The notes under the pieces: generated by a model
The model's database searches: none
Told to the model about the DNA's origin: nothing
What the model saw: only the letters and a program-made list of their open reading frames with translations
Shown: piece by piece, positions 48,268 to 60,900 of the stretch
Layout of the letters: each line of letters opens with the position of its first letter
Numbering within the stretch: the first letter of the stretch is position 1
Made by a program: the position numbers and the translations under genes
Assembly (NCBI GenBank): GCA_029204225.1
Contig: CM055107.1
Coordinates: 20,205,997-20,269,996 of the forward strand
Source: Diphasiastrum complanatum
Lineage: Eukaryota > Streptophyta > Lycopodiopsida > Lycopodiales > Lycopodiaceae
DNA length: 64,000 nucleotides
Direction of reading: 5' to 3'

Positions 48268-50034
48268 TTAGTAGCACTTCCGGTAGGTCCTTTCTTTTCC
48301 ATGAAAGAAGATCAACAAGGACTCAGCCTTGTACAATAATGAAGATCTTCTTGGATATGCATGTTGAGGATACTCCTCCTCAAACCTCGACCCCATCACA
48401 ACTTGATTACTCACCATAGCAATGACTTGTGATGCATCATGAGATATTGTGCTCTCGGCCACTTCCAAGATAGAAAATATATCTTCAAAATCAAGAACTT
48501 CTCCATGCTCAAACACCTTCGAGATAGAGAGTGTAAAGGATATATAGCCTTCCTTGGTGGATAAGCATCCAACCATGATCCATAAACTAGGATCACCATC
48601 CTTCTTTCCTTCCAAGAAACCACATGCAAAGCAATAGTCTTCAAGAACACTAAGGTACACAACCTTAGGTTATAACTGAACAAGACTCCATATAGTGCAC
48701 TCCTTCCATTAGCTCCATAACTCCATAAAGTTTTGCATGATGGAACATACACATGCACCATAAAATTTGAAGAGACAAGACATAGCCAAATGTAACTTGT
48801 GGAACCATCAATAGTACATGCAAAGCAAGAAACACCTCCCTTGCTTACTGATAAAGAAAGATGAACATCTAAATGTTCCAACTCCATAGAATGTTCTGTC
48901 TTGGTAGAAGACATCAAATATGGATCCACATGTGATTTTGCCATAGAATAAGCCACTCTCAGCTTGATCTCCTTGACTATAATAGGCATAGATCTGAAAT
49001 TGGAAACATGCAACCTCCTATGCCATAGCTCCTCCTTGGAAATAGAAGTCATCAATGCAACATCACATGCACTTGAATTTTCATGCACATCTAGCTTGAA
49101 AATGCCTCCATATCTAGATCCACTTGCAAGGATCTTATCTTCTTTCTTTATGACACAACTATTGACATTAAAATCCACTTCATAACCATCATCTAACAAC
49201 TTTCCTACACTAATCACACTATTTGTGAGATTAGGAACATAGACTACAAAGGAAAGTGTAAAATTCATAGAAGATGCAAGTTTCAAGGAACAACTTCCAA
49301 CACCTTCAATTGCACATGCATCACCAACAGATGTGTATATTGATTTCTTAGAATCTAGAACAGATTCAATAGAAACAAAAGAGTCTTTGGAGTAACTCAC
49401 ATGAGTTGTGGCTCCACTATCAATATACCAAGATACGTCATTAAAGGGTAAAGAAGAGAAACTAGACATCATGAGAGATGCCTCTCCATCACTTGCATGT
49501 AAGTCTTCTATGATACGCACGAGGTGTCTACAGTTCCTCTAGCTCCTCAGAGGGTATATGTGCGCCGCACAGCTCCTCCAGTGCCACCGATGCCACGACT
49601 TGAACTTCTTGTGCCTTCTTCTTGAAGTTAGAAGGATGAGTTGAATCATCTTCTACTTCACCATAGTCTTTGTTCTTTGTTTTTTTCTTGGTGAAGGCTT
49701 GAGAGTACTTGTTCTTGCTCCTCCCACTTGACTTGATCTTGGCTTCATGAAGGTTCTTCAGAGTTTCCCAAGTCTCCTTGGCTAAGGTGCATGAATTTAT
49801 CTCTCTCAACATCTGATCAGAGATGTTCAATTTGATGATATGAAGAGCAATTCTTGCTCTCTTCCTGAATCTCTGAGCCTCATCATAAGCTTCAGGTTCA
49901 ACTTCAATTCCTGTTACAATGTCCATTACTCCATAAAGAATCAACAAGGATTCTATCCCATCCTTCCAAACTGAATAATTGAAGGTATCTAGTCTTTCAC
50001 TATCTTGAAAGAGACAATCTCCTACATATGCCAT
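48268..50034 (-). pseudogene. Decayed copia element H (gag, protease, damaged integrase)
   Basis: Minus-strand gag starts at 50,034 (MAYVGDCLFQDSERLDTFNY) with an N-terminal copia gag domain (ARIALHIIKLNISDQMLREI, CTLAKETWETL). It then jumps to a Lys-rich tail without the zinc knuckle, so gag has an internal deletion, and stops at 49,528. From 49,520 a new frame holds the protease WYIDSGATTHVS, the pre-integrase ELWHRRLHVSNF and eroded integrase (ELEHLDVHLS). After that the match becomes patchy, with traces such as GCLSTKEGY near 48,560. No reverse transcriptase is recognisable. This is among the oldest copia remnants here. Confidence 0.75.
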
Positions 50035-50234
50035 GAATGTGAAGACTCTTGTAATTGGACTACAATATGGAATTGAATGTGTTGCTTCTTTTTTACAATA
50101 GGAACCAAAATAATTGGGTGTACTACCAAATCCTATGTAAAATCTTGCAACAGCTATGTGAGACCTATTTCACTATAGATAACCAATCAACTTGAATTTG
50201 GATCTAGCCTCTATCTTCAGATGAAGCACTTACA

Positions 50235-50246
50235 ATTCTGATGCCA
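50235..50246 (-). other. Degenerate primer site of copia element H
   Basis: The plus strand reads ATTCTGATGCCA, that is TGGCATCAGAAT on minus, three changes from the consensus. It is placed about 200 bases upstream of the gag start, as expected. Confidence 0.35.
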
Positions 50247-50432
50247 AACTTTCCCACAAGTTTCAAGTGAATGAAACACACTCAAGAAACACACATACAA
50301 CTCAAAACACAAGACTTTGTGTGAAATGATGTGTCTATGACAACAGAAATTTGTCTTATCCAATTCTATCTCAGATTGAGTACCAAAATTGTGAATGATG
50401 AATCATGCATGCAATACATTCAAATCAAAAAG

Positions 50433-51177
50433 TGTTTGCTCGGGTTTTGGAGCCTATAGATCCTACTAGGGACATCAAAATGAAATGAAACCTATTGCAT
50501 TGGAAAGAGGACTCTTCTAGCTTTCCAACAAGCTATAATGTCAGTATCTTTGGACCTAACAATTTTGGAGGCCAACATGCAATCTCAACATAGAGACAGG
50601 TTCATATTTGTCAATAAAGGCCTAAATAGTGTTTTTATTACTTTTAGCAAGTAGATAAATGGATGAGATCGATTTTGGACCCGAGTTTGGACCCATTCTA
50701 ATTGGCTCATTTTCATACATTGCATCTAGACTAGAATATCTAGGTCATTGGATAAGATACCAATAAATTACCATTTAGGGCAAGTGGCCAAATGACATCT
50801 TGGAAGCTATAAATAGCTGTACCTTCATGGAGAACATATCATTTTATTCTCTTTTGATGTAGACAATTAATCTCTTTTGGTTCTATGTCCATCTCATGTG
50901 TACTTCTCTTTATATCTTGGTTTTCTATGTGTAGAATGTTGATTTTATTATAGATCTAGCTTCCACATGTGTGAAGGACAATAGGTTGTTGTTGTTGTAC
51001 AGAAAGGGATAGTACCATACTATATTTTCATGCTTATGATCAGATCTTAGTGATTTATGCTATTCTAGCAAGCTAAAATTGATGATTTCTATCTTGTAGA
51101 TAAAACTAGATGTGCATCCAAATTTGGTCAAGATCTTAGAGATCCACTAAATGTATTTTGAATTTGTATTTTTCACA
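50433..51177 (+). repeat. Possible solo copia LTR
   Basis: It runs from TGTTTGCTCG to TATTTTTCACA. A TATA-like GCTATAAATAG lies near 50,816, and CACATGTGTG near 50,964 is a variant of the palindrome shared by other LTRs here. No coding is attached in the plus sense, and the flanking 5-mers (AAAAG and CTTGG) do not match, so the borders are uncertain. Confidence 0.35.
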
Positions 51178-52008
51178 CTTGGTCCATCTATGTGTTTTCA
51201 ATCCTTCCTAGAGGTTTGGATGCGTTTTGAGTAAGGTGTCCAATTGCAATTGGACATCTCCTCACAATAGATTGACTAAAACAGCTATATGGTCCTTTTC
51301 CATCTTGTTTCTCTGGAAAGACATCTCCATACCATAATGCTCTTGTGCATTCCAGTATTGCAGATGAATTGCAGCAATCTTGGATTCACTGAGGAGTGGG
51401 AGGAAGTATTTGACCGTTGATCATTTTCACCTCTATGATGATCTTTGTCATGGGTATTCTCCAATATATAAAGAACTTGATGAGCCACTAGCAGGTCCTA
51501 TAGTAGCAGATTTGGTTGGTTTTTTTTTTTATTGTTTTTGTGCTCTTGTTTGGATAAACACCTGTACTACTATCGTTTTGGACATTCCAACCACACTCAT
51601 CAAATGTAGTGGGACGGAAGCCTCTCCTTGCTTATCCTTCCTCAGTGAACATTATAGATATGAGTGTTCATACCCAAAATCTTTGCAAAGTGGTATGAAA
51701 TTGTCTTGTGGCTTGTTAGGGCACTTAGTGATTCTATAATTCTCTACCGTAACATTTTATGGGAGTTTTGAACTCAGTACCATGAAGCTGGTTTGCATAG
51801 ATGGGTATTAACTCTCCATTCACTCCATCTATAAAATGCATTAGAACTATTTCTAGTGCTTCTTCCTCAAGTTAGTAGGCTCTTCGGTCACTTCGACCAT
51901 ATTCAACTACTGGGCAACTAATTGCAGGTTTTGTATCACTAATACTTGGGTTATAGCAAGAATGGGAGATAAAGCGAGTCTAGGCGGGGGTTGGATTAAG
52001 GTACCTTG
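51178..52008. other. Spacer, no gene supported
   Basis: A 119-codon plus frame at 51,380-51,739 has no recognisable domain and is followed by decayed gag of the opposite strand. Confidence 0.4.
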
Positions 52009-53040
52009 TCATTGTACCAGAGGAGCGGGAGTTGTATCGATAATTGTTTGTATCATGGTTGTTATTGTAGATATGGCAATATCGTGCAGGCCACTCCAAC
52101 CTATGTTGCAGCTATGGGCATTCGTTTCTTGTGTGGTTGCCAACATAGTGTGGACACCAAGTGGACTCTCTTCTAGGATATGTATGGGTGGGTCCAATTT
52201 GCATGCCTTTCAACTTTTGATCAACTGCCATGGTAAGGTTAGTGGAGAGCTTTTTGAATTGCTCATTGCTTTGTGTGTGCAACTTCTCTATGGTGGAAAT
52301 AATCATGTCGGTGATATTGGGACTGTAGAGGTAGAAGAATCATCTTGAAGCTTATCCTTACATTTGTCTCTTCTTTCCTTTTGGCATTTTCTCTCATCGA
52401 AGGAGTTATTAGAGTCAGAGCTTGTGCTCTCACCGTCGTCCACTTTTTTAATGGCATCAACACATGCTGCTTGAAATAAGACATACTTGTCTCACCTTTT
52501 CATTTGTTGTCTGATTCCCTTGGGTATTCTTGCCATGAACCATGTCAGGACACTATGGTTTGGGATGCTATTAGGATCACAACTGTCACACAACCTCTTG
52601 ATCCGTTCTATATAGTATCATAGGAAGTCGTTCTTCTTGTCCATGCAGATTTATCTTAGTTGCAAGAATGGATTAGAAAGGGAAAAAATGATGTTAAATC
52701 AAGTGATGAACTCAGCTTGAAAGATATCCCAGTTGTCATATTCATTTTATTCCAGATTGAAATACCATTGTTTTGCGAAATCGATGAGACATAGTTTGAA
52801 ATATCTCAACAACTCTTGCAAGCTATCATCTCCGCAGACTCCACACACTTGGGTATAGATTTGAAGCGTCAAGGATCCCCATTTTCATCATGGGAGGTCA
52901 ATTCTAGAGAAGTTTCTGACGACATGAGGAACATAAGGCCTAGGATTATCCATTGGGGGTGGATCTACATCAAGGTTTTTGTTAGCTATCTGAATAGATA
53001 CATTAAGAAATTTTTCAAAAGATCCAGAGTTGATAATCTC
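52009..53040 (-). pseudogene. Decayed Ty3/gypsy gag
   Basis: The minus strand reads a retrotransposon gag domain in pieces: DLLKNFLMYLF, LIDFAKQWYFNLE, NWDIFQAEFIT, YYIERIKRLCDSCDPNSI, LTWFMARIPKGIRQQM. These are followed by a Ser/Lys-rich part and a knuckle-like CPHYVGNHTRNEC near 52,115, in which the second Cys of CCHC has become Tyr. Many stops interrupt it. The pattern of W, F and Y positions is that of the Retrotrans_gag domain of gypsy elements rather than copia. No protease or pol follows before 51.9 kb. Confidence 0.65.
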
Positions 53041-54700
53041 CTATCAAACTGTAGGTGCATATACCGGAATGATTATAGGGCTATTTTGGTGTTGTACTTT
53101 TCTAGATTTTTCTAAATATTTTTGTAGATCTTTTCTAAGTGGTGTGAGATTGAAAAATGGGTGTAGTCGAAACCTAATCAAGACCAATGATCAAGATTAA
53201 ATGGAAGGAAAAATGAAAAACAAAAAATAAAAGATAATCAAGAAAGATGGATTCTAATGGTCAATTAGATTAGATTTATCACAAAAAAATTTGCAATTTC
53301 TTTGATGGCAAGTAATAGGTAGGTGTGATTAATAGTTCGATTAATTGGCAAATAATCCTAATTACTCGCCAAGCTGTCTATGTACTTTGGATGAAAATCA
53401 GGACCTACTGTAAAAAGGACGTGTAAATTAGAACTGGTGGCGAGTAATAGTGGTGAGTAATAAAAATGTAACTCACCGATCTGTTTCAAAATTTTTCAAA
53501 TACTATGCTTGAAAGTGTACGTATGACAAAAAATAATTATGGTGAAAAAAATGAAAAATTCAAATCGACAAGTAATCCAAGTTTACTTGCCAAGCCTTTG
53601 GATTATATATCTAGGGTACAAAAAGCTAATGTAAAAGTGGTGAGTAAAGATATGGAGGAAAACTCAAAAAATTCAAAATGGTGAGTAATCGGTATGGCAA
53701 GTAATTAGATCTTTACTCATCGAGCTATATGATGATGCATTAAAGTCTGCTTTGTTCTTCAATAAAAACCACCATTGCAAGTTGGATGAGAAACATTGTG
53801 AGGTTCTCCTTAAGAAATCTTTCAAAAATGACTAAAAAAGATGTCATTACACAAAAACCATGTTTTTTGTGCATACAATTGTATTTTTAAAATACAAACA
53901 CGTGAAAAAATATAAACCCACAAAAGTATGTCTTTTTTTGTATATCAAGAAGGGCAACCTAAAAAGTATGTTCAAAATCTCCCAAAAATTGATATAATTT
54001 TTTACTTGGTACTAATTTTTTGATTTGCTATTTACAGAATATGTCTATTCCCATTGCAATCACATATTCACATAAGTTTTATAATTTCTATTTAGAAAAT
54101 ATGTCTATTTTTTAATTATATTCACATTTACAAAAACAACAAAATAAATTTTAATAGCATAATTATATATTGTATTTTTTTAATATCAAGCAAACATACT
54201 TTTTATATCAAACTATCTTACTAATATATTCAAATTTAATTATATTTGTAACTTGGTCAACAAATAGATACAAAATATATTCAAATTTAATGATAATAAT
54301 GGGCTACGTGAGCAGCTTCATGCAAGTTAAAAAAACATTTTACATTCAATATCACATAACTTTAAAAATTCACATGGATTATAAATTTTTAAAAGACATT
54401 GAAAATCTTTAATATCGAAATTTATATATTCAACAAATTGAAAGATAACTGAAACTATATCAAAAAATATAAATAATACTGGCTTTTATCTAAGAAAATT
54501 TTCAAAACTGAAGCACACTTTCAAAATCTTCTTTTACCAAAATACAAACTTTCTAACAAATTCAAGTAACACATGCTTTATAAAACTTAAGTATATTGTA
54601 AACCAATGTTTTCACACAAATAAAATTCAACTGCATAGTGTAGTTATCTCATTAACTTCAATATTTATAGGTCTAATATTTGATCATCTTTTTCAACATC
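53041..54700. other. AT-rich spacer with recurring GAGTAAT words
   Basis: Between about 53,300 and 53,740 the word (C/G)AAGTAAT or GAGTAAT and its complement ATTACTCGCC/TTACTTGCC recur roughly ten times. From 53,860 to 54,700 the sequence is very AT-rich and empty. Confidence 0.45.
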
Positions 54701-55882
54701 CACATTTTCTTTTTCTTTCTCTACAGAAGCTCCTTGATGATCTTGTCCAGGAGGAGTGTCATCTACAAATCCTCCAAAAATCAGTCTCATCGAAGTGAAT
54801 AGGAGACATTGGCTCCATGGAAGTGCCTTAAAAATGATCACTAGCAGCCATAAGATGAGAGCCTACTTCTTGGTCCTCATCAGGAAGCTCATGCATAGTA
54901 GCTACTCACATCTCAATATATCGAGCCTAAACTTTGTCAAGCTTTAGCGTTTCAACTTTACTACACAAAGAGTTGTTGTACCTAAAACAAGTTATCAAAT
55001 AACAATATAGTCATTAATACAACTCATCACATAAAAAAAGTTATTCAATCATTTTTTATCCATTACAAATAATTACATGTTCCAGCAAAAAGATCCAAAA
55101 TCCAATCCTGTTCATTTGAAAATAGACAAATTAGTCTATTTATTAGACGTTGCGGCTTTTGATAATGATTGATTATGGCATGTAACCCCTCAATATGTTG
55201 TAGCTTCGTTGTCACTGTTGGAAAACTGAAAACATTGTTGCAATTTTCAGTACAATGGGCTTTTACTCACTTTTGCTCCAAACTATCAAAATAGCCTATA
55301 CCCATCATTTTAAATGAGCTCAACATCCTTGATTTTGGTGCAAAATTGATATTTGTTTTGTGCCTATAGAAATATGATCATGTTAAATTAAAAAATAAAT
55401 ATTGGAAAAAAAAGAAAAATACAATCAAACATTTATGAAAAGAAGAAGAACATATGCCATATCATGTTCTCAATGCCATGCACATGCGTATGCTCTTTCA
55501 AAGATGCCAATACATGAGTTGTTTGGCCAACATTGTGAAATATAATAACTCTCCAAAATAGAACGGTCGTCAACTCCTTAAAATCATGGACCATTTTTTA
55601 TATTTGCTTATACTTGTAGAACTTCTCATCGTGTAGAGAATTTGGCAAGCGAAAGCCATAGGGAATATATGCAATAGCAAGACGATAATACTTTTATGGC
55701 AAAACCAGGAGCATTTCTTGTACATCCCAAACTATAACTTTGTAGCATAAGGGGTTTGCAGTAGGGTCTTTATTCACAAACATTTTAAATTCCTCGGAAA
55801 TACTAGGCATGTTGCTGCAAAGCTTGATCCATAATCTCTCTTGCTTTGTGTTAAATTTCACAAGTGTGAGATTGCCCAAAAG
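54700..55882 (-). pseudogene. Decayed coding remnant of unknown family, cut by copia B
   Basis: The minus strand reads protein-like from the element B boundary downwards: LVKFNTKQERLWIKLCSNM, then EEFKMFVNKDPTANPLCYKV (55,879-55,694), then after a stop YRLAIAYIPYGFRLPN, LTTVLFWRVIIFHNVGQTTH. Much later, HELPDEDQEVGSHLMAAS is read near 54,870. Several stops break it, and its 5' end is lost where the LTR of element B starts at 55,883. I do not recognise the family. A DNA-transposon or host origin are both open. Confidence 0.35.
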
Positions 55883-56999
55883 TGTGATTATGATCTCCTA
55901 AGATTTGGTGATTGCACAAAGATCAAGCATAGATTGAAATCCAAGATCTATCTTATAAATCTATGGCAAGAGCACAATGAAAAATGCATAAACCATACAC
56001 CAAAGTACATTCACACGTGTGGGAGACTTTGTGATGAAAAAACCAAGTATTAAAAGTTCTTGATGTCAAATAGAGAGAGAATCCAACTACAAGCTCTCGG
56101 GTAGAGAGAGAAACCAAGAAAAGCTCTAAGTGTAGATTTTCATCTAATCTCAAAAACCTAAGTATGGGAATGATCTACCACACATACTAATAGAAACTTG
56201 AGGCAGAGGGGAGTGAAACATGATTGGAACCCTTCTTTTCCTCCTCTTAATGCGATTGCTTGAGTGATATATGAGCCCTCAAACTTAATTGGACCAAATT
56301 GTTGAAAATTTCTATTTTGATTGGTCACTAGTGTCAAATTTCCGAGTTTTGGACTAAATTTGATCTACAAATAATCACAAAGAGTGATTGGTAGCTTGGG
56401 ATCTTGATCTACATCAAGATTAGCTTCCAATTCCAACTTCTAGTTGACAATTTTTGTGATTCCAAGTAAGAACAATCAAGAAATGATGATCCACGGCTTC
56501 ACACGTGTGAAGTACTACTACTGTATGGCCTAACAACATAGAATTAGTTTACTTGTGAAATACTAAGCATTCATTCACAAATAAAGTGCTAAAGAGAGTG
56601 AAAACATCAAGATTGCTTCACAAACCAAGATTACTCATCATTAGCTTCAACATGGATCCATCATGGATCAAGTACACAATCACCATAATCTCTCTCTAAG
56701 TTTCATCCAGCACATGTGGGACAGCTCATTGTACTCATCCATATCCACTTTGGATAAGATCTATCTAATTTGCCACATCATCCATTGGTGGTTTGTGTTG
56801 ACCTTCTAGATTCCTACAATCTAAAACCTAACTCCTATAATTTAGGAGATGTCATATTTGACTCAAATGAAAGCTAAATAAAATGGATTTGAATATTACA
56901 AGTGTCATTTCACATGTGTGGACAGGTCCTTACATGTGTGTATCCACATAGATGTCAAATACATTGCAAAAACCATGTGAAAATTGCTAAATTCTAACA
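55883..56999 (-). repeat. 3' LTR of copia element B
   Basis: About 1,117 bp, TGTGATTATG to TTCTAACA, next to the purine tract GAGGAGAAG (minus) and the RNase H end of element B. It contains two CACACGTGTG palindromes (around 56,012-56,021 and 56,500-56,509) and GAGAGAGA boxes as in element C. The other LTR lies beyond the window. Confidence 0.7.
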
Positions 57000-57006
57000 C
57001 TTCTCC

Positions 57007-57265
57007 TCAATTTTTACATGATACATCTATGGTACATCTATCTACAACTCCTAAAGTTGACCTTAACTTGATAAATGAGGCCTTTGGCAAGGCTTTAGTG
57101 AGTAGATCAGCAAGACAATCTGAAGAAGATACATGATGTAGCTTGATCTCCTTTGCTTGAACCTTTTCCCTCACAAAATGGTGAGCAATCTCTATGTGCT
57201 TGCTCCTTGCATGGAATGTGGGATTGGTTGCTAATGCTTGGCTTGATTGGTTGTCACAATATATA
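57007..57265 (-). pseudogene. pol: Copia B RNase H end (downstream part)
   Basis: The minus strand reads IYCDNQSSQALATNP, the HARSKHIEIAHHFVREKVQA block and CLADLLTKALPKASF, ending CKN-stop at 57,007-57,009. It is the continuation of 63,706-64,000, separated by the insertion of element A at the TTTGG duplication. Confidence 0.85.
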
Positions 57266-57270
57266 TTTGG
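57266..57270. repeat. Target site duplication of element A (left)
   Basis: TTTGG, matching 63,701-63,705. Confidence 0.9.
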
Positions 57271-57925
57271 TGTGAAAAATACAGATCCTAAGTGGATCTA
57301 AACTCCAAGATCATTGGCTTGAATGCTTGCACTCCAAACTACATAAGCTAGGAATTGGCAACACATTCTATGCTACCTAGAATGCAAAGAACTTGATCAA
57401 AAAGCATTTATCACAAATGGAAACTTCCATAAACATCAAGTGCGGCCCAAAATAGCATTATACAGTCCATAATACATCAGCCTATCACTTTTGGAAAGCA
57501 CCTAAGATCATACACAATAGCTTGAAGACAATACACACAACAATGCTCTCAATGGAGGAAGAAACAATGACAATGATCTATTGATCTCAATGAAGCATAC
57601 AAAAGGTTTCTCCAACCTGTTCTCCACGACTTCCCTACTATTTATGGATGAGGAAGATGACTCTCTCTCCTCTCTCTAGAAGGTACTTGACCCTAGATAT
57701 TCCCTATATAGGAAAAATAGCTAAAAATGGCTTATATGACCAAAATACATCAAAATGGTCTCATTTTGAAGGGTATGAAGTTTGACACTTCATCATACTG
57801 AAAAAATACAGTAAATAAAAACATTGTGGCCTGGTTCACACGTGTGAAACTCCAGAACCAAAACTATTTACAATTTTAGCCAATTTAGGCCTCAAACTAG
57901 CTAGGAAATGTTGACAATTTTCACA
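57271..57925 (-). repeat. 3' LTR of element A
   Basis: 655 bp, TGTGAAAAAT to ATTTTCACA. On minus, a TATA-like CCTATATAGG (57,703-57,712) and the palindrome TTCACACGTGTGAA (57,835-57,848), the latter about 80 bases inside the U3 end. Confidence 0.95.
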
Positions 57926-60900
57926 CTCCCTCTTCAACATTGGATGCTAGTTTCAACATAGTCTTTGAGCACATTCCAAGATTAGATCTATGCATTAAAT
58001 ATAGGTCCTTTCCCAATGGTTTGGTGAAGATATCAGCCACACACTCCTTTGAAGAGACATGTTGAAGCTCCACCTCTTTGGCAATGACTTGATCTCTCAC
58101 AAAATGGTGAGCAATCTCAATGTGCTTGCTCCTTTCATGAAAAACAGGATTGCTTGCCAAGCTTTGGGCTGAAAGGTTATCACAAAGTATGATTGGAGTC
58201 TTCTCTGGTTCCAGCAAGTGAAGATCCAATAACATCCTCTTGATCCAAAGAATCTCCTTGGTGCATGTTGTTAATGCCTTGTACTCGGCTTCGGTGGAAG
58301 ATAGAGAGATAGTTGGTTGCTTCTTTGATAGCCATGAGACCACTCCATCTCCAAGATAGATTGCAAAGGCACTTGTTGACTTCCTATCCATTTGATCACC
58401 TGCAAAATCTGAATCTGAAAATCCACAAAGGTTAGGTGTAGTACCTCCATACAAGATGCCAAAATCTCTAGATCCCGAGATGTATCTAAGTACTCTCTTT
58501 CCTAGCTTCCAATGAGCCTCACTAGGATCTTGCATAAATTGACTTAGTTTACCAACCACAAAGCTTAGATCAGGTCTTGTGATGGTTAACCATATAAGAG
58601 ATCCTATTAGCTTTCTATAGAGAGTAATGTCCTTGAAGGATCTTTCATTACTTCTTGTAGTTAGCTTTACATTTGGTTCCATAGGAGTAGAAACAACTTT
58701 ACAATCTTCCATATGAAACCTTTTTAGAATAGAGTTAACATACTTTTCTTGACATATGAATGTAGATTTAGAAGTTCTAATAATCTCTATTCCTAAGATA
58801 TAATGAAGTTTACCAAGATCTTGAATTTCAAACTCTCTTTTGAGTGCCATCTTGATTTCATCTATATCTAGATTGTTACCACCACTTAAGATAATGTCAT
58901 CAACATAGATCAAAAGTAAAGTGATATCATTTTCATTCAATCTAAAGTAGAGAGAATGATCATACTCACTCATAACAAAGTTTTGAGAAAGTAAGAAGGA
59001 ATTGAGCTTAGCATACCAACTCCTTGGTGCTTGCTTTAGCCCATACAAACTCTTTTGGAGATAGCACACATGATTAGGCTCATCATGTGAAACATAGCCC
59101 TCGGGTTGCTCCATGTAAATATCTTCTTCAAGATCACCATTCAAGAAGGCATTAGTAACATCCATTTGCCACATATCCCAATCATAAAGAGTTGCAAGAG
59201 AGATTAGGATTCGAATAGTTACCATCTTTGCCACGGGTGCAAAGGTCTCATCATAGTCAATACCATATTCTTGAGCATACCCCTTTGCCACCAACCTTGC
59301 CTTGTACTTGTTGATTGATCCATCTTGATTTGTCTTGATCTTGAAGATCCACTTACAACCAATTGCCTTCTTGTCCTTTGGAAGCTTTACCAACCTCCAT
59401 GTGTTGCTTTTGATGAGTGCTTGATGCTCATGATCCATGGCTTGGATCCATTCCTTCTTTTGAATTGCTTCACCTACACAAGTTGGTTCATCAAAAGAGG
59501 TAAGAAAAGCAAAGTTAGAGTTGTCCACCACTTGCTTTCCTTTTTCATCATAGGTTAGCCTTGATGGCTTAGCCCTTTGCCTTTGAGTCTTCCTTGAAGT
59601 TTGCTTTGGAGTGGCATCTCCATCTTCATCCAAGACATCTTGCACATCATGATGATTAGTAGGCACATCAACATCAACATCAACAACATTGGAAACATTC
59701 TCTTCATGAAAGATGACATCCCTACTTATGACAACTTTCTTTGTAGAAGGAATGTACACTTTGTAAGCCTTGCTTACTTCACTATAGCCAACAAACACAC
59801 CCTTCTTTGATGAAGGATCTTCTTTAGTTCTATCATCAAGTGTGATATTGACAAAACATGTACATCCAAAGATCCTACAATGCTTGACACTCGGCCTTCT
59901 ACCATAAAGAACCTCATGAGGAGTTTTACCATCCAAGGAAGCACTTGTCCATCTATTACATAGATAGTTAGCACATGCTAAAGCTTCCCCCCAAAAAGAC
60001 TTAGCAAGATTAGCATGTAGTCTCATTGCCTTGGCACATTCACAAAGGGTTCTATTCTTCCTCTCGGCCACTCCATTCTGTTGTGGAGTCCTAGGACTAG
60101 ACATCTCCCTCTTAATCCCATGTGCTATACAAAAGTCTTTGAACCTATTTGAGGTGTATTCCCCTCCATTATCAGATCTTAAGCATTTGATCTTTGTATT
60201 GAATTGGCTTTCCATTTCATTCTTGAACTTGACAAATGCAGCAAACACTTCATCCTTACTTTTAAGAAGATAGATCCAAGTATACCTACTAAAGTCATCA
60301 ATGAAAGTTGCATACATCTTTGCCCCACCATTGCTAGTTGTACTAGAAGAATGAATATCAGAATGCACAAGTTGAAAAGCTTCTTTAGATCTAGAAGTAG
60401 ATCTAGAATAAGCAAGTCTATGAGATTTGGACAAGGCACAATGTTCACAAACACTATTGTTTGCAACAAGACTTTTAGGGAGACCAAGAACAAGCTCTTT
60501 CTTTGCCATTACCTCCAAAGATTTGAAGTTGGGATGGCCCAACCTCTTGTGCCAAACTTCTTGGTTTGTCAATTGCTCCCTAGCCATACATCCTTCATGA
60601 TTAGAGATCACACATGCATCAAGCTTGAAAAGTTTACCATGCCTCCTACCTTGAGCAATCAAGGATCCACATTTACTTATCAAACATGCATCTCCAATGA
60701 ACTCCACATCAAGTCCTTTGTCAATCATTTGACTTACACTAAGCAAATTCTTAGTGATTGAAGGAATGTACAAAACATTTTCAAGATTTGCTTTCCTATT
60801 TGTTGAAAGGGAAATAGGAATAGTGCCTATGCCTTTGATGTCACATTGACCATCATTTGCAGTGTAGATGATGTTACCTTCTCCCTCATAAGACAATAAG

